A stretch of 64,000 nt of DNA, taken from the NCBI GenBank assembly GCA_963812945.1, contig CAWEXD010000012.1, positions 62,001 through 126,000 of the forward strand. The letters are read 5' to 3'. Below, piece after piece: positions 59,154 to 64,000 of this stretch. How positions within the stretch are numbered: the first letter of the stretch is position 1; every line of letters starts with the position of its first letter. The notes beneath the pieces are model-generated. The model worked only from the letters and a program-made list of their open reading frames with translations, made no database searches and was not told the origin of the DNA. The translations under genes were made by a program, and so were the position numbers. The stretch is from DASRDR01 sp963812945 [NCBI: uncultured Candidatus Rokubacteria bacterium]. Lineage in GTDB: Bacteria; Methylomirabilota; Methylomirabilia; Rokubacteriales.

Positions 59154-60104
59154 ATGAAGATCGCGGTGATGGGGGCGGGGGCGATCGGCGGCTACGTCGG
59201 CGCACGGCTGGCCGCCGCGGGCGCCGAGGTCACCTTCATCGCCCGCGGACGGCATCTGGCGGCGATTCGTCAACGCGGCCTCGAGGTCCGGAGTCCGCTC
59301 GGCGACGTCCACGTCGATGCCGCGACCGCCACCGACGACCCCAACGCGGTCGGCGAGGTCGCGGCCGTGCTGCTCGCGACGAAGCTCTACGACGTGGAGG
59401 CCGCCGCCGCGGCCATCACGCCGATGCTCGGCGCCGAGACCGCGGTCGTCTGCCTGCAGAACGGGGTCGACGCGACGGACATCGTGGCCCGTCTCCACGG
59501 CCGCGGCCGCGTCGTCGGCGGCGTGGTCATGATCAACGCCGAGATCACGGCGCCGGGGATCATCCGGCACAACGCGCTGAACCGCCTCACCGTGGGCGAG
59601 CTGGACGGGCGCTCGACCGCGCGGCTCGAGCGCTTCGTGGCGCGGGCGACCGGGGCCGGCATCGAGACCGCGGTGAGCCGGGACATCCGGCTCGAGATCT
59701 GGCGGAAGTTCCTCCTCCTGGCTCCGATGTCGGCCCTCAGCGCCCTGACCCGGGTCGAGCTCGCGCGCATCCGCCAGCAGGAGGAGACGTGGCGGCTGGC
59801 CGAGCAGGGCATGCGGGAGGTGGTCGCCGTCGCCAACGCCGAAGGCGTCGGGCTGACCGAGGAGGACGTCCAGCGGACACTCGCGTTCGTCCAGGGCATG
59901 CCGCGGACCTGGAGGGCCTCGCTGGCGGTCGATCTGGAGCAGCGGAACCGGCTCGAGGTCGACTGGCTCTCCGGGGCCGTCTGCCGGCTCGGGCGAGCCG
60001 CGGGGATCCCGACGCCCTTTCACGGCGTCGCCCTCGGGGCGCTGAAGCCCCATGCCGCCGGGGGCGTCCGAGGCTCGGAACCGAGCCTCAGAGCCGAGAG
60101 CTAG
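59154..60104 (+). CDS. 2-dehydropantoate 2-reductase-like (ApbA/PanE family)
   Basis: 316 residues. The N-terminal Rossmann motif is MKIAVMGAGAIGGYVGARLA. The family helix is VCLQNGVDATDIVARLHGRG and the C-terminal helical domain contains EIWRKFLLLAPMSALSALTR with the catalytic lysine. Besides pantothenate synthesis, many family members next to catabolic genes act on other 2-oxo acids. Its position at the end of the Tct-hydroxylase cluster supports that, but NADPH-dependent ketopantoate reduction cannot be excluded. Confidence 0.88.
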   Translation: MKIAVMGAGAIGGYVGARLAAAGAEVTFIARGRHLAAIRQRGLEVRSPLGDVHVDAATATDDPNAVGEVAAVLLATKLYDVEAAAAAITPMLGAETAVVCLQNGVDATDIVARLHGRGRVVGGVVMINAEITAPGIIRHNALNRLTVGELDGRSTARLERFVARATGAGIETAVSRDIRLEIWRKFLLLAPMSALSALTRVELARIRQQEETWRLAEQGMREVVAVANAEGVGLTEEDVQRTLAFVQGMPRTWRASLAVDLEQRNRLEVDWLSGAVCRLGRAAGIPTPFHGVALGALKPHAAGGVRGSEPSLRAES

Positions 60105-60157
60105 AGCGACGGGCGGGGCGCGCGCCCCGCCCGTCCCCTCGCCCGCTCAGATCCCGA

Positions 60158-61576
60158 TCAGGGCCGGACGCCGGCCTCGAGCTTCAGCTCGTCGACCTTC
60201 ACCATCCGGCCGTGGATCGGCAGCACCGTCTGGACGTCGAGCTTCAGCCGCTCGATGTTCTCCCACAGGTTCTTCGTGGCCGGATTGATGTTCGCCGGCG
60301 TCTGGGTCACCGGCGCACGGGGGCTGAACGCGTCGGCCACGATGAGGATCTTCTCCGCCGGCAGGTAGCCGATGACGAACCCCTCGGCGTGGATGTTCTC
60401 CCGGAGGACATGCAGCTCGACGGTCCGCGAGCCGTCGCCGAGCACGTGCTTGTCGCGGAACCCCTCGAGTTTGGCCTGCTTCCCGGATCGGGCCAGCGTG
60501 TCGGGATTGAGCGTGCGGGGCGCCGCGTACGCCTGCTCGAAGAAGGTCTTGGCGATGTCCGGCACGACGAGGGTCGCGCCGTCGGCCGCCGCCGCCCGCA
60601 GCCCGCCCGAGTGATCGAAGTGATGGTGCGTGGCGACGACGTAGCGGATCGGCTTGCCGGGGATGGTCTTCTTCACCGCTTCCAGCACTGGGTTGACGCG
60701 CCCGTCGCCAAGCGGCGCCTCGAACAGGACAATGTGGTCGCGCATCTCGATGGCGACGCTGTGGTGGGACCCGCCGTGCACGAACCACACGCCGTCGGCG
60801 GCCTTGTCCATCTTCACCTCGACCACAGCCTGGGCGATCGGCGTCGGGACCGCGACGGGCCCCGGGTTGACCTTGACCTCGCTCACGTTCAGCTCGAACG
60901 AGGGGAAACCACCCGCGGTCTGCGTGATCCGACCGGGGAACTTCACACCGCCGTGGTCCTTGTAGTCGCTGTACGTCGTGACCACCACCGTGTCGCCCAG
61001 CACCGGGTTGTCGACCACGGATTCGACCTTCTCGACCAGGTTCTGGCCGTTGACGGTCGCCCGCGCCCGGAACCGCCCCTCCCGCGCGATCGTGAAGGTC
61101 GAGCCGCTCATCGCCACCTTGTCGGCGATCGCCGCCTTGACGATGCCGTGCGGGCTCGTCCAGAGATCGTGCTGGTACGCGGCCGGTCCCGTCTGGGTGG
61201 CGGTCCCCTGCGGATAGGCGACGTTCCACGCCTGATCGCCGCTCACGCCGCCGGTGCGGCGCGCCTCGCCGACCTGGGGGATCGCGCCGCCGCCCTTCAC
61301 CTCCGCCCGCGTCATGGCGTAGTCGAAGCCGTGGGCCGCCTTGGCGTACTCGTCAGTCCGCGTGTACCGGACGACGTTCATCTTCGGCCACGCCTGGCCC
61401 GGCACGAAGGCCTGGCCGACCTGGTAGGCGTAGCCGGTTCCGGAAACCTGGAGGCTGTCGAGCCTCCCGGTGCCCATGGCCTGGGCGACCGCCTGGAGGT
61501 CAGCTCGCGCCTCCGGCGCGAGCGCGACGGCCGCGACCAGGCCGAGGCCGATCAGCGCGTATCTCAGCGTCCTCAT
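60158..61576 (-). CDS. Exported metallo-beta-lactamase-fold hydrolase
   Basis: 472 residues with a signal peptide (LIGLGLVAAVALAPEARA). An N-terminal domain of about 250 residues (lipocalin or LolA-like strands such as VSGTGYAYQVGQAFVPGQAW) is followed by an MBL domain with the metal motif VVATHHHFDHSGGLRAAAAD, later histidine and aspartate ligands (ENIHAEGFVIGYLPAEKILI, VADAF) and VLPIHGRMVKVDELKL. It is a periplasmic hydrolase of unknown substrate. It converges on the reductase gene. Confidence 0.85.
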   Translation of the reverse strand: MRTLRYALIGLGLVAAVALAPEARADLQAVAQAMGTGRLDSLQVSGTGYAYQVGQAFVPGQAWPKMNVVRYTRTDEYAKAAHGFDYAMTRAEVKGGGAIPQVGEARRTGGVSGDQAWNVAYPQGTATQTGPAAYQHDLWTSPHGIVKAAIADKVAMSGSTFTIAREGRFRARATVNGQNLVEKVESVVDNPVLGDTVVVTTYSDYKDHGGVKFPGRITQTAGGFPSFELNVSEVKVNPGPVAVPTPIAQAVVEVKMDKAADGVWFVHGGSHHSVAIEMRDHIVLFEAPLGDGRVNPVLEAVKKTIPGKPIRYVVATHHHFDHSGGLRAAAADGATLVVPDIAKTFFEQAYAAPRTLNPDTLARSGKQAKLEGFRDKHVLGDGSRTVELHVLRENIHAEGFVIGYLPAEKILIVADAFSPRAPVTQTPANINPATKNLWENIERLKLDVQTVLPIHGRMVKVDELKLEAGVRP

Positions 61577-61728
61577 GGAGGATTCTCCTGTCTGGCAAGG
61601 GTGGCGGGAAGTCTGGCACCCTCCTCGACGGCGTACACGAGAGGCCTCGAGCGCCACGCGCCCGAGCGTGCTCCCTCGTAAGCGGAACGCCCGGCCCGCC
61701 CGGATGGTTTCGCGGGCGCCGCGCCCGC

Positions 61729-62418
61729 CTACTCCAGGGCGCGCCGGACGGCCGCCTCCGCCAGGAACTGCGCGGGGTTCAGGAGGTCTGGTCCCTCCGC
61801 ATGCTCGCGCAGCAGGAGCGGCAGCTCCGTGCAACCGAGGATGACGCCCTCGACGCCGCGGCCCTGCAGCCGCTCGACGGCCTCGCGCGCGACCCGCCGC
61901 TCCTCGTCGCCGTCGCGGCCTTCCATGAGCCGGAAGATCGCGTCGTCGAGCGGCGCCCGCCGTTCGGGCTCGAGGATCTCGTAGGCCAGGCCGAGAGCAT
62001 CCAGGCGGGGGGTGTAGACGACCGGCTCCCCGAGGGCGAGCACGCCGACCCGGGTCCAGCCCCGCCTCCGGACCTCGCCGAGCGTCACGTCGATGATGCT
62101 CAAGACCCGCCTCCCGGCGGCGCGCTCGATCGCCTCCTGGAAGAGATGCGCCCCGTTCGACGGGATGACCAGGAAGTCGGCGATGGCGCCGATCCGCCGC
62201 GCGGCCTGGAGCAGGTCGGGATCGGCCTCCTTCGGCAGGTGCGGCGACCCGTCGTCGTTCGTCCGGAACGGCGCATGTCTGTGGTAGTGCACGATCATCG
62301 GCGGATAGCCGCAGCCCTCTCGGGGCGGGATGCGTCGCTGTGACTCGCGGTGCACGCGGGCCTCGAAGTCCATGGTCGCCTGCGGCCCAAGCCCGCCGAG
62401 CACGCCGATCGTCTTCAC
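61729..62418 (-). CDS. Aspartate/glutamate racemase-family protein lacking one active-site cysteine
   Basis: 229 residues beginning MKTIGVLGGLGPQATMDFEA. The family has two cysteines in the motifs PCNTAH and GCTE. Here the first motif is VIPSNGAHLFQEAIE, with serine for cysteine and glycine for threonine. The second is VILGCTELPLLLREHAEGPD. Enzymes with one cysteine replaced act as one-way isomerases or act on hydantoins in other members. The substrate is therefore uncertain. It is divergent from a periplasmic binding protein gene. Confidence 0.82.
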   Translation of the reverse strand: MKTIGVLGGLGPQATMDFEARVHRESQRRIPPREGCGYPPMIVHYHRHAPFRTNDDGSPHLPKEADPDLLQAARRIGAIADFLVIPSNGAHLFQEAIERAAGRRVLSIIDVTLGEVRRRGWTRVGVLALGEPVVYTPRLDALGLAYEILEPERRAPLDDAIFRLMEGRDGDEERRVAREAVERLQGRGVEGVILGCTELPLLLREHAEGPDLLNPAQFLAEAAVRRALE

Positions 62419-62614
62419 CGCTCTCCCCTCCGTCGCCGGGCGCGCTCCCAGCGGCCCTCCGGCTCATTCTAGCGGCGCTGTGCCCGGGGCATCTACCAGA
62501 CACGCGTCGCGTCCGGGCAAGCGCGACACGATGTATGGTGTCGGTGCCGGGACCGCACCCATACATCGGCAGGGTGGGCTCGAGCGGCACACCATGTTGC
62601 GAGGAGGAGGGAGC

Positions 62615-63430
62615 ATGACACCACGCGCATTCGGTGGCCTCTTGCTGGCGGCGGCCCTGCTCGCGGCGCCGCCGGCGTCCGCGCAGGACAGCGCCGCGGC
62701 GAAGGCCGAGCTCGCGCCAACCGGGACGCTGCGGGTCGCGATCGCGGTCGGCCCGGCGCCGTCGGGAACCTACTCGATCAAGGACGCGGCGACCGGGCAG
62801 TATCGCGGGGTCCCCGTCGATCTCTCCACCGAGCTCGCCAGGAAGCTCGGCGTGCCGATCGAGTTCATCCCCTATGCCGGCACCGGCGAGATCCAGGCGG
62901 CGGCCGCGGCCGGCGTGTGGGACCTCACCTTCATGCCGGTCGACGACGAGCGCCGGAAGATCCTGGACTTCGGCAGCCCCTATCATCTCCTGCAAAGCAC
63001 CTATCTCGTGGCGCCCGGCTCGCCCATCCAGACGATCCAGGACGCCAACCGCGCCGGCGTGCGCATCGCCGGCGTGCGGGACACGGCGACCTTCCGCGCC
63101 TCCAACCGCGCCTCGCCCGAGGCGGCCCACACCGCTCTGGCCGGGCCCGCCGACGCCATCGAGGCCATGCTGGCGGGCAAGGCCGACGCGATCGCGCTCA
63201 GCCGGGCCTCGCTCGGCGGCGTGGCCGCCAAGATTCCGGGCTCGCGCATCCTCGACGGCGGCTTCCTCAATTCGACGACGGCGATCGCCGTGCCGAAAGG
63301 CCGGCCGGCGGCCCTCGCCTACGTGAGCGCGTTCGTCGAGGAGGCGAAGGCGTCGGGCCTGGTGCGCCGCGGCTTCGACGCCGTCGGGCTGACCAACGAG
63401 CAGGTCGCGCCGGCGGGCATGAAGCCGTAG
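62615..63430 (+). CDS. Periplasmic substrate-binding protein (SBP_bac_3 type)
   Basis: The ATG at 62615 follows GGAGGAGGGAG. A signal peptide (FGGLLLAAALLAAPPASAQD) precedes a two-lobed fold: GTLRVAIAVGPAPSGTYSIK, YRGVPVDLSTELARKLGVPI, AAAAAGVWDLTFMPVDDERR and FGSPYHLLQSTYLVAPGSPI. It resembles the amino-acid ABC transporter binding family. 271 residues. Permease and ATPase are not in the window. Confidence 0.88.
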   Translation: MTPRAFGGLLLAAALLAAPPASAQDSAAAKAELAPTGTLRVAIAVGPAPSGTYSIKDAATGQYRGVPVDLSTELARKLGVPIEFIPYAGTGEIQAAAAAGVWDLTFMPVDDERRKILDFGSPYHLLQSTYLVAPGSPIQTIQDANRAGVRIAGVRDTATFRASNRASPEAAHTALAGPADAIEAMLAGKADAIALSRASLGGVAAKIPGSRILDGGFLNSTTAIAVPKGRPAALAYVSAFVEEAKASGLVRRGFDAVGLTNEQVAPAGMKP

Positions 63431-63433
63431 CGC

Positions 63434-64000
63434 TCAGGCGGACGGGCCGGCGCCGAACGTCCGGACGAGCTCGTCGAAGTCGCCTGACGGGATGCCCTCC
63501 GCCCAGCGCCCTGCGTCCTCGTCTCCCTTCAGGGTCTCGGCGTAGCGAGCCGCCTCCGCGCGAGTGCGGAACAGCCGCCACGCGTGGAGCGCCCGCGTCC
63601 GGGCTCGACGCAGGTAGAACACCGGATCGAGGGGGTCGACGGGCTGGTACTCCAGCCGGGCCCCCGCATGGTCATAGGTAGCCCAGGCGACCGCGATGCC
63701 CCGCGCCGACAGCACACGCGCCTTGAGCGACTCCTCGGTGGGGAGGGATTCGGTGTCACGAAGCCAGGGCCCGTAGTAGACGGGCACGCTCGCCTCGGGA
63801 ATCGCCAGCAAGTGAGGCAGCGGCGCGCCGACCCGGTCGAGCGTCGCCTTGGCGGACTCGCCGATCCAGAAGAGGCCCGGCGTCGGGGTCGTGCCACCGC
63901 GCTGGTACGCGATCCGGCGGAGCTCGGGATCGCCGAGCCACGTCACGTCCGGCGTGTGCAGCGCCTCCCAGACCTCCACCAGCTCGCCCGGACCCAGCTG
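63434..64000 (-). CDS. Hypothetical protein, 5' end cut by window
   Basis: The frame ends at 63434 and stays open to the window edge at 64000, so the start may lie beyond it (a GTG at 63979 is possible). It reads VTWLGDPELRRIAYQRGGTT, GLFWIGESAKATLDRVGAPL, LPHLLAIPEASVPVYYGPWL and FYLRRARTRALHAWRLFRTR. No family recognised. Confidence 0.6.
   Translation of the reverse strand, partial: QLGPGELVEVWEALHTPDVTWLGDPELRRIAYQRGGTTPTPGLFWIGESAKATLDRVGAPLPHLLAIPEASVPVYYGPWLRDTESLPTEESLKARVLSARGIAVAWATYDHAGARLEYQPVDPLDPVFYLRRARTRALHAWRLFRTRAEAARYAETLKGDEDAGRWAEGIPSGDFDELVRTFGAGPSA

Overview
The window is high-GC bacterial DNA (GC near 70 % in most genes). It carries a groES-groEL pair, a sigma54-type regulator, a tripartite tricarboxylate transporter and molybdenum hydroxylase genes. 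This fits a soil or subsurface lineage such as Methylomirabilota/Rokubacteria or a proteobacterium, but no marker gene here settles the taxon.

Layout. (1) Positions 1-12572, all minus strand, hold a defence-type gene run read right to left: type III restriction subunit, type III methyltransferase, a phospholipase-D-like protein, a HEPN-like protein, a UvrD-type helicase with a RelE/ParE-like N-terminus, and a TM0106-type nuclease-helicase cut by the window edge. Every one of these genes is split by frameshifts. (2) Positions 13366-15317, plus strand, lower GC and intact, hold a small Cas2-like protein, a strong hairpin, a cyclic-nucleotide-binding TIR effector and a class III nucleotidyl cyclase. 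The last two form a Pycsar anti-phage system. (3) Positions 15459-23841, minus strand, are a tightly coupled operon (cytochrome P450, 121-aa protein, HTH protein, 133-aa coiled-coil protein, AAA ATPase, patatin, TolC-like protein, YdjM-like/biotinyl-lipoyl fusion, thermonuclease, hypothetical). Most of its genes are also frameshifted. (4) A large serine recombinase at 24423-26117 runs into the 3' end of a tRNA-Glu gene, so region 1-26 kb is probably a genomic island integrated at that tRNA.

(5) From 26.6 kb on, all genes are intact: a diadenylate cyclase with an N-terminal sensor, then a stress cluster (Hsp20, GroEL, GroES, two GlsB/YeaQ-type membrane proteins, a GntR-type regulator and a shortened copy of it). 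A shared palindromic operator lies at the groES promoter and at both gntR promoters. (6) Positions 37.8-42.7 kb carry exported proteins (formylglycine sulfatase, outer-membrane barrel, PRC-barrel protein, HAD phosphatase, STAS protein) next to a divergent membrane-bound MASE1-PAS-sigma54 activator. (7) A fatty-acid desaturase and an MscS-type channel follow. (8) Positions 49.0-60.1 kb, plus strand, look like one uptake-and-catabolism cluster: crotonase, NDP-forming acyl-CoA ligase, TctCBA, a three-subunit molybdenum hydroxylase, a ThiS/MoaD-like protein and a ketopantoate-reductase-like enzyme. (9) The right end has an MBL-fold hydrolase, an Asp/Glu racemase-like protein, a periplasmic binding protein and a gene cut by the window edge.

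The strongest candidates for a new system are the Cas2-like gene in front of the Pycsar pair, the extended type III restriction operon, and the duplicated operator-gntR-glsB module that also covers groESL.
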